A DNA stretch of 7,107 bases from Planctomycetota bacterium. GTDB taxonomy: Bacteria; Planctomycetota; Planctomycetia; Planctomycetales; Planctomycetaceae. The notes beneath the pieces were generated by a model. That model had not been told where the DNA came from. It saw only the letters and a list, made by a program, of their open reading frames with translations, and did no database searches. How positions within the stretch are numbered: position 1 is the first letter of the stretch; every line of letters starts with the position of its first letter. Of the stretch, positions 1 to 6,063 are shown one piece after another. Where the stretch lies: the NCBI GenBank assembly GCA_027622115.1, contig JAQBZS010000368.1:1-7107 (forward strand), in the 5' to 3' direction. Made by a program: the position numbers and the translations under genes.

Positions 1-91
1 TATTGGCCGCGTAGAGAATAGATCTGCTCCAGTCGAGCTTCGAGCGAAAAGACCGCTTTTCATCCACGCCATCTCGGCGGTTTGCAGGAAT

Positions 92-152
92 GGCCACGAT
101 AAACGCGAAGAGACACAAGAATCACAGCAGCCTTTTTGTGTTTCTTGTGGCC
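92..152. repeat. Palindromic intergenic element bounded by GGCCAC/GTGGCC
   Basis: The element is bounded by perfect inverted ends, GGCCAC (92-97) and GTGGCC (147-152). Inside it are arms CACAAGAATCACA (114-126) and TGTGTTTCTTGTG (137-149), which pair over 13 bp with one mismatch around a 10-nt loop containing TTTT. The right outer end overlaps the right inner arm, so the outer and inner pairings compete. The vocabulary (GGCCAC, AAACGCGAAGAGACACAAGAA) resembles a repeat I recall between genes in planctomycetes; that family link is from memory. It may act as a terminator for a gene to the left, or simply be a dispersed repeat. Confidence 0.6.
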
Positions 153-195
153 AGCGCAGCCAGGACCCCCGCCGCTCGCTGTACCTGCCGGTCGT

Positions 196-218
196 CCGGG
201 ACCCAGTCGCGTTCCCGG
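196..218. other. Small GC-rich hairpin in the leader
   Basis: CCGGGA (196-201) and TCCCGG (213-218) are perfect 6-bp inverted arms around an 11-nt loop. It lies about 100 nt before the start codon of the dehydrogenase gene. It could be an operator or RNA structure, or chance in GC-rich DNA; nothing else supports a function. Confidence 0.25.
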
Positions 219-315
219 CAACGTCTTGGTTATCGTGCGATGCAGAAATGACGTACCAACAGATTGAGATCAAGTCCCGTTGTCGACATCGAACAACGAG
301 TCGAGGAACATTTCA

Positions 316-3279
316 ATGCGCAAGCTTCCGTCGGCGATCGCGGTCCTGCTTTTTATTGCGACCGCGTCCATCGGTCATGGAGCCGATTTCAAGAACGATT
401 TACCGCCGGTCAAGCCGCGCACTCCGGCCGAATCCATCAAAGAGATCGCTCAAACCGGCGGATTCCAGATTGACTTGGTTGCGGCCGAACCGTTGGTGCG
501 GGATCCCGTCGCCATCGACATTGACGAGAGCGGGCGGATGTACGTCATTCAACTGCCGCCGTACAACGCGTACGCGGTCGAAGGCTTCGACGTCAAAGGC
601 TCGATTCGTTGGCTCGAAGACACCAATCACGACGGCAGCTACGACACGGCCGGTGACTTCGCCACGGACCTCAACTATCCCACGGCGCTCGCCGTGTGGG
701 ACGGTGGCCTCTTTGTGGGCGACGCGCCCGACTTGATGTACCTCAAGGACACTGATGGCGACGGCAAAGCGGATTCGCGCAAAGTCGTCTTTACCGGGTT
801 CGGCAAGGACCGCGCCGGTGAAGCTCAGCTCAATTCGATTCGCTGGGGGTTCGACAACCGCTTTCATCTTTCCACGGGACTGGACGGCGGCAACGTCCAA
901 GCGGCTGGGTCGACCGTCGCCGCTCAGTCGACTCGCAGCCGTGGCTTCACATTCGACCCTCGCAACCTGGGTCAATTCGAGTTGACCAGTGGCGGCGGCC
1001 AACATGGGATGAGCATGGATAACTGGGGCCGCAAGTTCGTGTGTTCCAACAGCGTCCCCGCTCAAACGCTGATGTTCGACGACCGCTATGTGGCTCGTAA
1101 CCCGCACGTAGCCGCACCGGGCGTGGAGGCGAACATTGCGCCGGACGGCAAGTTCACAAAGCTGTATCGCATCAGTCCGCCCGAACCGTGGCGCGTGTTG
1201 CGGACCCGATTGCGTCGCGAAGGCCAGTTTCGCGGGTCGGACGAAGGCGGTAAGCCTTTCGGGTTTTTCACCGGGGCGACCGGCATCACGATCTATCGCG
1301 GAGACGCATGGCCCGACGAATATCGCGGAAATCTGATCGTGGGCGACGTGGCCAACAATCTCGTCTACCGAGCCCGGCTGGAGACGAAGGGCTTGGAACT
1401 CGTCGCGCACCGAGCCGATCCCGACCAGGAGTTTCTCGCCTCGAAAGACATTTGGTTTCGCCCCGTCCAATTTACCCACGCTCCGGACGGCACGCTGTAT
1501 GTGTTGGACATGTACCGCCACTTGATCGAAGGCGCCGCGTTTCTGCCGCCGGAATTCTTCAAGCATCTCAAAGTGATGGACGGGCACGACCGCGGTCGCA
1601 TCTATCGGATCGCCCCGAAAGGCTTCCAAATCCCATCACGAATCAAAACGAACTTGGCACGTTCCTCGACGGCGGAACTCGTTTCACTGTTGGATCATGA
1701 GAATGGCTGGCATCGTGATGCGGCGTCACGTTTGATCTACCAACGACAAGACACGTCTGAAGTTGCCGCGATGCGAACACTGGTCGCCGACGGACTTCGC
1801 CCGGAAGGTCGCATGACAGCATTGCACGCGTTGGCTGGACTTGCCCGACTGCGCGAAGACACGCTGCTCGGTGCCTTGTCCGACCGTTCGCCCAACGTTC
1901 GATCGCAAGCCGTCCGGGTGTCCGAGCAATTCGTGAACAAGTCGTCCGCCATTCGGGCTCGGCTGCTGCAGATGGTGCAGGACGAGTCGCTGGTTGTGCG
2001 GTATCAGCTCGCGTTTTCATTGGGCGAAGCGAACGGTGCGGGCCAAGCTGCGGCGCTGGCAACACTTGCCGTGCGCGATGGTGCGAACCGATGGATGCGA
2101 CTTGCGATTCTCAGTTCGGCCGGCGAAGTCTCCGGCGAGCTATTTCGGCGTCTTGCCACCGACGAAGAATTCAAAGCGGCGGCGGTGTTTCTGCCGGAAT
2201 TGGCGAGACAGATCGGATCGGCCGCTCGCGCGAGTGACCTGGCTGCGGTGCTCAACGTGTTGAATCGCATTCCCGCTACGCGCAAATCGCTGAAAGAAGC
2301 CGTCGTCAAAGCGCTACTCGAACGGCTCAAAGGTCCGCAACGAGCACGGATTGTCGCGGCGACGGGCGGAGCGGCCGCAGAAGTCCTCGCGGGGTTGTTG
2401 GCCGACGCGAAACGGCAATCGATCGACAAGAAACTTGAGACCGCGAAACGCGTGGAAGCCGTTCGCAGCCTGTCGCTCGGCGGATTCAGTGACGTTCAGC
2501 CGTTGGCAAAAGTGTTGCTGGACCTCACGCAACCCGCCGACGTCCAATCCGCCACGATCGGAGTGCTCGGCGAATTCGATCAGCGTGAAGCCGCGACGTT
2601 GCTCATCGAAGTCTGGCCCACGCTCAGCCCGAAGTTACGGCAGCAAGCCGCCGAGACATTGTTTTCGCGACCGGAATGGCTGACGCTCTTCTTGGCGGCC
2701 GTGGAAGACGAAGGAATCGGCCGGGCGGACATCGACACCGCCCGTGTGGCTCTCTTGCGTCAGCACCCGCGGTCGGACATTCGCAAACGCGTCGAAGCCG
2801 TCTTTGCCGGGAAAGTCGACACCAATCGAGCCGAGGTGGTGCGGGCCTATCAACCGGCACTCACCAAGCAGGGCGACGCCGTCAAGGGCCGCGTCATCTT
2901 TCGCAAGGTGTGTGCCACCTGCCATCGCTTGGAAGACCACGGCCAGGCCGTCGGGGCGGAGTTGAAAGGCATTGGTGATCGCGGCTTGGCGGCCGTGTTG
3001 CTCAACATTCTCGATCCCAACCGCGAAGTGAAGCCGCAATTCTTCAGCTATGTGGTCGTCACGTCGGAAGGCAAGATCCTCACGGGGATGATCTCGAAGG
3101 AAAACGCGAACAGCATCACGATCCAACGCCCGGACGGAAAAGCCGTGGACGTGCAGCGATCGGATATCGAAGTCCTCAAGAGCACGCCCTTGTCGTTCAT
3201 GCCCGAGGGACTGGAGAAGGAAATCGACGTGCAGTTGATGGCGGACTTGCTGGAGTACCTGAATTCGGTCGCTCGTTAG
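316..3279 (+). CDS. Exported PVC-type dehydrogenase-like protein with HEAT repeats and C-terminal heme c domain
   Basis: A 987-residue predicted periplasmic redox protein. The ATG at 316 is chosen because GAGGA (303-307) lies 8 nt upstream and a signal peptide follows (MRK, hydrophobic core, cleavage near residues 22-23). An in-frame start at 280 would add 12 residues before it. Residues ~45-436 match the propeller-like membrane-bound dehydrogenase domain of Pirellula/Verrucomicrobium (TIGR02604 type, related to glucose/sorbosone dehydrogenases), with GGGQHGMSMDNWG and a conserved-looking GRIYRIAPKG end. Residues ~450-835 are Ala/Leu-rich helical repeats of HEAT type. Residues ~845-987 form the TIGR02603-type heme domain: CATCH at 866-870 binds heme c, and Met962 (SFMPEG) is the likely distal ligand. 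Two Asp-rich loops (102-110 and 145-153, DxDxDG type) could bind calcium. Family members probably oxidise sugars or related alcohols, passing electrons to the heme; the substrate is unknown. It appears to be a single-gene unit followed by repeats. Confidence 0.9.
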   Translation: MRKLPSAIAVLLFIATASIGHGADFKNDLPPVKPRTPAESIKEIAQTGGFQIDLVAAEPLVRDPVAIDIDESGRMYVIQLPPYNAYAVEGFDVKGSIRWLEDTNHDGSYDTAGDFATDLNYPTALAVWDGGLFVGDAPDLMYLKDTDGDGKADSRKVVFTGFGKDRAGEAQLNSIRWGFDNRFHLSTGLDGGNVQAAGSTVAAQSTRSRGFTFDPRNLGQFELTSGGGQHGMSMDNWGRKFVCSNSVPAQTLMFDDRYVARNPHVAAPGVEANIAPDGKFTKLYRISPPEPWRVLRTRLRREGQFRGSDEGGKPFGFFTGATGITIYRGDAWPDEYRGNLIVGDVANNLVYRARLETKGLELVAHRADPDQEFLASKDIWFRPVQFTHAPDGTLYVLDMYRHLIEGAAFLPPEFFKHLKVMDGHDRGRIYRIAPKGFQIPSRIKTNLARSSTAELVSLLDHENGWHRDAASRLIYQRQDTSEVAAMRTLVADGLRPEGRMTALHALAGLARLREDTLLGALSDRSPNVRSQAVRVSEQFVNKSSAIRARLLQMVQDESLVVRYQLAFSLGEANGAGQAAALATLAVRDGANRWMRLAILSSAGEVSGELFRRLATDEEFKAAAVFLPELARQIGSAARASDLAAVLNVLNRIPATRKSLKEAVVKALLERLKGPQRARIVAATGGAAAEVLAGLLADAKRQSIDKKLETAKRVEAVRSLSLGGFSDVQPLAKVLLDLTQPADVQSATIGVLGEFDQREAATLLIEVWPTLSPKLRQQAAETLFSRPEWLTLFLAAVEDEGIGRADIDTARVALLRQHPRSDIRKRVEAVFAGKVDTNRAEVVRAYQPALTKQGDAVKGRVIFRKVCATCHRLEDHGQAVGAELKGIGDRGLAAVLLNILDPNREVKPQFFSYVVVTSEGKILTGMISKENANSITIQRPDGKAVDVQRSDIEVLKSTPLSFMPEGLEKEIDVQLMADLLEYLNSVAR

Positions 3280-3281
3280 AT

Positions 3282-3322
3282 CAAACCGCCAAATCTGAAA
3301 GCCGTAAGCCTGACCCCCAAGT
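3282..3322 (+). repeat. Dispersed ~38-41 bp repeat, copy A
   Basis: Starts two bases after the stop codon of the dehydrogenase gene and reads CAAACCGCCAAATCTGAAAG, then CCGTAAGCCTGACCCCCAAGT. It matches the reverse complement of copy B (3453-3493) with one difference over 41 bp. Weaker similarity between the two continues inward to about 3342 and 3431, so A and B are the arms of a ~210-bp foldback unit with a ~130-bp interior. Confidence 0.9.
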
Positions 3323-3452
3323 CCTCAACTCGCGTGTTTCGTGATTGGAGTTCAATTCGCCCAGAGTACCGGGAAACACTCGGTCGTCACCCTTTTGAAT
3401 TTCGGGCGATGTCGTTGATTCGGCATGCCTTCGAAAAACGCGTCAGTAGAGA

Positions 3453-3493
3453 ACTTGGGGGTCAGGCTTACGACTTTCAGATTTGGCGGTTTG
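3453..3493 (-). repeat. Dispersed ~38-41 bp repeat, copy B (inverted)
   Basis: Reads ACTTGGGGGTCAGGCTTACG, then ACTTTCAGATTTGGCGGTTTG on the + strand. It is the inverted partner of copy A (one mismatch over 41 bp) and also of copy C, which starts only 28 nt downstream. Either pairing would give a long stable hairpin in RNA or single-stranded DNA. The B/C hairpin has no following T-run, so it is not a textbook intrinsic terminator. Confidence 0.9.
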
Positions 3494-3521
3494 CCGTTGT
3501 TGGTGAATTCCACGTCGATCG

Positions 3522-3555
3522 ACCGCCAAATCTGAAAATTCGTAAGCCTGACCCC
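3522..3555 (+). repeat. Dispersed repeat, copy C (shorter, diverged)
   Basis: Reads ACCGCCAAATCTGAAAATTC, then GTAAGCCTGACCCC, in the same orientation as copy A. It differs from A by one inserted base and about two substitutions at the centre, and ends at GACCCC, before the CAAGT shared by A and B. The ends (ACCGCCAAATCTGAAA and GTAAGCCTGACCCC) are conserved and the middle varies, as expected for a mobile or gene-converted palindromic family. Confidence 0.85.
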
Positions 3556-3588
3556 GATCCCCCAAAATGTGACAAACTCGAACAAAGG

Positions 3589-3608
3589 ATCAGACCCCTT
3601 TTTCTGAT
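3589..3608. repeat. Second repeat type (AAAAAGGGGTCTGA family), intergenic copy
   Basis: The minus strand reads GAAAAAGGGGTCTGA (complement of 3590-3604), an exact 15-nt inverted copy of 7053-7067 at the far end of the three-gene cluster. The site also forms a small hairpin: ATCAG (3589-3593) and CTGAT (3604-3608) are perfect arms with a CCCCTTTTT-containing loop. The GACCCC end is shared with copies A-C, suggesting related repeat families. Confidence 0.7.
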
Positions 3609-3681
3609 TGCTTCTCGTGCCTGATCTGCGGTTGGGTGTTGAATCCCGCATTGTCTGCCGAATTCCTTCTCGAAGGTTTTG

Positions 3682-3695
3682 TGTGACTCATCACA
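3682..3695. promoter_or_regulatory. TGTGA-N4-TCACA palindrome upstream of the blaI promoter
   Basis: TGTGA (3682-3686) and TCACA (3691-3695) are perfect inverted arms separated by CTCA. The centre lies about 46 bp upstream of the inferred transcription start, just 5' of the -35 box. The arms look like Crp half-sites, but the 4-bp gap is that of FNR-type sites (Crp uses 6 bp). A Crp/Fnr-family activator site is a reasonable guess; chance is possible for 5-bp arms. Confidence 0.4.
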
Positions 3696-3697
3696 TC

Positions 3698-3727
3698 TTG
3701 ACAGTCTCCCACTGCGGTAGGTACACA
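3698..3727 (+). promoter_or_regulatory. Promoter of the blaI-M56-pilus protein cluster
   Basis: TTGACA (3698-3703) is a perfect sigma70-type -35. The best -10 candidate is TACACA (3722-3727), 18 nt downstream and only a partial match. That would start transcription near 3734-3735 with a leader of about 48 nt before the GTG codon. Operator box 1 fills the -35/-10 spacer and box 2 covers the start site, so a bound repressor would block RNA polymerase. Confidence 0.6.
3708..3721. promoter_or_regulatory. Predicted BlaI-type operator box 1
   Basis: CCCACTGCGGTAGG is an imperfect palindrome with the geometry (C/T)AC-N4-GTA. The classical BlaI/MecI/CopY operator core TACAnnTGTA is also TAC-N4-GTA. 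It is the core of a 17-bp unit (TCTCCCACTGCGGTAGG, 3705-3721) repeated 23 bp downstream. It lies between the -35 and -10 elements of the promoter of a BlaI-family gene, the place expected for autorepression. Confidence 0.65.
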
Positions 3728-3730
3728 TCT

Positions 3731-3744
3731 CCCACCGCAGTAGG
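3731..3744. promoter_or_regulatory. Predicted BlaI-type operator box 2
   Basis: CCCACCGCAGTAGG differs from box 1 at two positions of 14; the surrounding 17-bp units match at 15 of 17. Its central CGCA is the reverse complement of the TGCG in box 1. The centre-to-centre distance is 23 bp, about two helical turns, so two repressor dimers could sit on the same face. It overlaps the inferred transcription start. Confidence 0.65.
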
Positions 3745-3782
3745 AATCGTGCAGGAGCCCAGTCAAGTGTGAAGGAGCAGCG

Positions 3783-4175
3783 GTGGAACAGAAACGTCGT
3801 CTGGCCGAGTTGCAGCTCGCCATCATGCAGGTGTTGTGGGACAGCGGTGAAGCCACGGTGGCCGATGTCCGAGACGCACTCAGGCCGGGTCGAGAACTGG
3901 CCTACAACACCGTCGGCACCATGCTGACCAAGATGGAAGCCAATGGTCAGGTTCAGCATCGGTCGGAAGGCCGAGTCAACCTGTACAGCGCCGCCTGGAA
4001 ACGGGATCAAGTCAGCCAGTCGATGGTGTCGGACCTTGCCGAGCGACTGTTCCGGGGCAATGTCTCGGAACTCATGTGCCATCTCTTCGATGGCTGCGAT
4101 GTGACTCGCGATGACATTACGCAACTCAAACGCCTGATCCGCCAAAAGGAAAAGGAGCTGCGAGATGACGCTTGA
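3783..4175 (+). CDS. BlaI/MecI/CopY-family transcriptional repressor
   Basis: A 130-residue cytoplasmic winged-helix repressor of the penicillinase-repressor family (Pfam Penicillinase_R), of normal length. It starts at GTG 3783 behind AAGGAG (3772-3777) with a 5-nt spacer. Residues ~7-72 form the DNA-binding domain: LAELQLAIMQVLWDSGEATV opens it, AYNTVGTMLTKMEANG (40-55) is the recognition-helix region, and GRVNLYSA is the wing. Residues ~76-125 form the dimerisation helices. Known relatives bind operators as dimers and are cleaved when a BlaR1-type protease is activated. In my by-eye alignment the staphylococcal cleavage pair Asn101-Phe102 falls on His100-Leu101 here, so cleavage, if any, would use another site. 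It most likely represses its own operon through the two boxes at 3708-3744. The gene ends inside the M56 gene (11-nt overlap), indicating translational coupling. Confidence 0.92.
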   Translation: MEQKRRLAELQLAIMQVLWDSGEATVADVRDALRPGRELAYNTVGTMLTKMEANGQVQHRSEGRVNLYSAAWKRDQVSQSMVSDLAERLFRGNVSELMCHLFDGCDVTRDDITQLKRLIRQKEKELRDDA

Positions 4176-5958
4176 ATTGATTTCATTCGCTCGCTCCGGC
4201 GTGGTCGTTTTGTCGACCTACATGATGCACTCGGTCGTTTTGCTGGGTGCAACTTGGTTGGTGTTTGCGGTGCTGCGGCCCGCCAGTTGGACCCTCAGAG
4301 AACGCGTGTGGCGATGGATGGCCGTCTTGCCGTTCGTGACTGTGTGCGTGCAATTGGCGTGCGTCGATCACGGCCCGTTGGTTACGTGGACCTTTGTCGA
4401 AACGCAGGCAGATGTCGCCAACGTCGTCAGTAAGAACCGTCAGGCGAATTCGTTGACGAGTCCGCAATCAACTGCAAACGACAAACTCCAAAGTCAGTTA
4501 TCCAAGAAGTCCTCGACGTCAGTTTCAGACTCGGACGACTGGTCGATAACGATCGTCCCCGGCCCGGTCGCGGAAGTCGATGGGTTGGACGCACTCAAGT
4601 CTGATGTAACTGAAGCTGGGGTGACTAAGGCTACGGCTGATTCGACGATGACAACTCCGCCTGCTCCGGCACATTCGGAATACGCGCCGTCGCCGTCGAG
4701 TGATGGCTCTCTCGTAGCAGCAAGCCAACACGCCCCGATCGGCAACGGTCGAATTCGGCATGAGAAGTCTGACTCAACCGAGACTGTTCGAACTCCAGTG
4801 TTAACGCCGATTCTCGATCAGCTCGTGCCCGAGTCGAGTCCAGTTGAATCGACTTCTGTCGTTGCCCATGCGAGTACCGCGAATTTGAACGGCAAGAGTG
4901 TTAACTCTGAAGCGGCTGTGATACCGACTCATATTCCCAGTGCCACAAGCGCGGGGTTGTCGATTGCCTACGCCGCGTTGAGCTGTGTGGTGGGTTGGAT
5001 CACGATCGGCGCGGTCAGCTTTGTGTTGGCAGCCGTGAGTCATCGCCGCTGGTGTCGATTGGCAGCCGAGTTACACACCGGTGCGGCTCGGCGGATTGTG
5101 GACTCAATCTGTCAACGATACGGGATTCGTCGGTCGATCCGTCTGCTGTCCGCCGACGAGTCCACCGATCCTGCTGCCTTCGGCTTTTGGCGTTGGGCGA
5201 TTGTGTTGCCCATCGGGATCGAGAGCCGACTCGACAAAGACCAACTGCGAGCCGTGTTGACGCACGAAGTTGCTCATCTTGTACGAGACGATACACGTTG
5301 GCTATTCGTTGGCGGGTTGTTGCATCGCTGCTTTGCGTGGCAGCCGCTGAATCTATTGGCAGTGCGCGAGTGGCGCAGGGCGTCGGAATGCCTGTGTGAT
5401 GACTGGGCCGTGGAACGTGGTGTCACCGGGATTACGCTCGCGAAGTGTTTGACACAGTTGGCCGAGTGGCGGCTCAATTCGGCTGCTTGCAGTGCGGGAC
5501 TGGCGGCAGTTGGTGCCAAGAGTTCGTTACGCATGCGAGTCGAACGTTTGCTGACGGCTAAGCCCGCGCGTGACGTTTGGCAACGCGGTTGGAGTGGGGT
5601 CGTGATGGTGGTCGCGTTTTTGGGCATTGCATGGTTGCTGGTTCACAGCGGGCCGAGGACATCGTGGGCGAAAGAGCCGTCCAAGCCGCCGCCGCCGCCG
5701 CCAGTCGAGTCAGATCAATCGGATGATCAAACAAAGGCGGCACCGTCCAAGAGTCCGCGTGCCAGTGCCAAACCTGTGACCGAAAACTCGGACAACCCAC
5801 TCGCGAGTGATCCCGATTCATTGAATGCCGAGATCAAAGAATTGCTTCGCGATCTGGACCGCGCCATGCAGTTATTGCGCGCAGATGACGATCCGGAAAT
5901 CAAACAAGTCGTGGATCAGATCCGGCTGCGTCTGCAATCCATCGGTCACAACCAATAG
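4165..5958 (+). CDS. M56 family (BlaR1-like) membrane zinc metalloprotease
   Basis: A 597-residue inner-membrane protein, the presumed signalling partner of the repressor just upstream. ATG 4165 lies 7 nt after AAAGGAG (4151-4157), which sits inside the repressor gene. Likely TM helices are at ~12-37, ~48-66, ~264-291 and ~477-494. The protease domain follows TM3: AFGFWRWAIVLP, then HEVAH at 367-371 (zinc ligands His367 and His371, catalytic Glu368) and the M56 motif RRASECLCDDWA with Glu408 as probable third ligand, so it looks catalytically complete. Unlike BlaR1 there is no penicillin-binding domain after TM4. Residues ~500-597 are a Pro-run (508-513), a polar linker and a charged helical end. 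The TM2-TM3 loop, short in BlaR1, is about 190 residues here, Ser/Thr/Pro-rich, and extracytoplasmic if the BlaR1 topology holds. The inducing signal is unknown. Confidence 0.88.
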   Translation: MTLELISFARSGVVVLSTYMMHSVVLLGATWLVFAVLRPASWTLRERVWRWMAVLPFVTVCVQLACVDHGPLVTWTFVETQADVANVVSKNRQANSLTSPQSTANDKLQSQLSKKSSTSVSDSDDWSITIVPGPVAEVDGLDALKSDVTEAGVTKATADSTMTTPPAPAHSEYAPSPSSDGSLVAASQHAPIGNGRIRHEKSDSTETVRTPVLTPILDQLVPESSPVESTSVVAHASTANLNGKSVNSEAAVIPTHIPSATSAGLSIAYAALSCVVGWITIGAVSFVLAAVSHRRWCRLAAELHTGAARRIVDSICQRYGIRRSIRLLSADESTDPAAFGFWRWAIVLPIGIESRLDKDQLRAVLTHEVAHLVRDDTRWLFVGGLLHRCFAWQPLNLLAVREWRRASECLCDDWAVERGVTGITLAKCLTQLAEWRLNSAACSAGLAAVGAKSSLRMRVERLLTAKPARDVWQRGWSGVVMVVAFLGIAWLLVHSGPRTSWAKEPSKPPPPPPVESDQSDDQTKAAPSKSPRASAKPVTENSDNPLASDPDSLNAEIKELLRDLDRAMQLLRADDDPEIKQVVDQIRLRLQSIGHNQ

Positions 5959-6063
5959 GAACAGAGTGTGTCGAATCGGTGAGCCATTGATGTCATTGAG
6001 ACAAACGTTTTGTTTTATCTGCTTTCGCTCCGATGCGTTTTGAAAGGGAATTCACTGCACAGA
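5959..6063 (+). other. Short gap between the M56 gene and the pilus-domain gene
   Basis: These 105 nt show no hairpin-plus-T-run terminator and no clear promoter, so transcription probably continues from the blaI promoter. AAAGGGA at 6043-6049 is the only Shine-Dalgarno-like run. It sits 14 nt from ATG 6064 and 5 nt from an in-frame CTG at 6055. A 17-codon frame (ATG 5990 to TGA 6043) ends at this run; I see no support that it is a real leader peptide. Confidence 0.5.

Larger units (their letters stand above)
1..315. other. Noncoding leader upstream of the dehydrogenase gene
   Basis: I see no convincing gene here. One forward frame is open through the whole stretch, but its translation is rich in Arg/Ser/Cys with no domain-like pattern, so I treat it as chance in GC-rich DNA. 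The stretch holds small hairpins: GAAAAG-ACCG-CTTTTC at 46-61, the larger element at 92-152, and CCGGGA/TCCCGG at 196-201 and 213-218 with an 11-nt loop. No clear sigma70-type promoter for the downstream gene is visible. A GAGGA Shine-Dalgarno lies at 303-307. Confidence 0.6.
3280..3681. other. Repeat-dominated intergenic region
   Basis: These 402 bases contain copies A, B and C and the AAAAAGGGGTCTGA-type site, and no gene that I accept. Forward and reverse frames of ~96-99 codons run through it. They translate the repeats themselves (minus strand: KKGSDPLFEF, then NFQIW), with no ribosome site of note. The A-B interior (3323-3452) shows weak internal inverted similarity, for example CGCCC near 3358 and GGGCG near 3405. 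The part from 3609 to 3681 is plain, apart from CCTT-CTCG-AAGG at 3665-3676. Confidence 0.7.

Noticed and set aside
248..736. A 162-codon forward frame overlapping the start of the dehydrogenase gene
   Set aside because: The product is very rich in Arg, Ser and Thr, a typical frame-shifted shadow of the real gene; the reading frame is open upstream only by chance.
400..1629. A 409-codon open frame on the minus strand inside the dehydrogenase gene
   Set aside because: It is antisense to a gene with clear domains and signal peptide, its translation has no recognisable domain, and long antisense frames are common in GC-rich codon-biased DNA.
3282..3555. CRISPR array
   Set aside because: Only three copies, in alternating orientation, with unequal spacing (130 and 28 nt) and no cas genes in the window.
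3453..3555. B/C hairpin as the intrinsic terminator of the dehydrogenase gene
   Set aside because: The stem is strong but is followed by GATCCCCC rather than a T-run, and it lies about 170 nt past the stop codon. Termination there cannot be claimed from sequence.
3334..3651. Overlapping ~96-99 codon frames on both strands in the intergenic region
   Set aside because: They mainly translate the A/B/C and AAAAAGGGGTCTGA repeats (for example KKGSDPLFEF and NFQIW). No good Shine-Dalgarno or domain is present.
3477..4145. A 222-codon minus-strand frame covering the promoter and the repressor gene
   Set aside because: It is antisense to the blaI control region and coding sequence and ends within repeat B; no domain is recognisable.
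4165..5958. True beta-lactam sensor BlaR1/MecR1
   Set aside because: The repressor pairing and HEVAH protease domain fit, but there is no penicillin-binding domain after TM4 and the C-terminal part is only about 100 low-complexity residues.
5990..6043. A 17-codon leader peptide before the pilus-domain gene
   Set aside because: It has only a weak ribosome site, no regulatory codon run and no attenuator-like hairpins; a chance frame is as likely.
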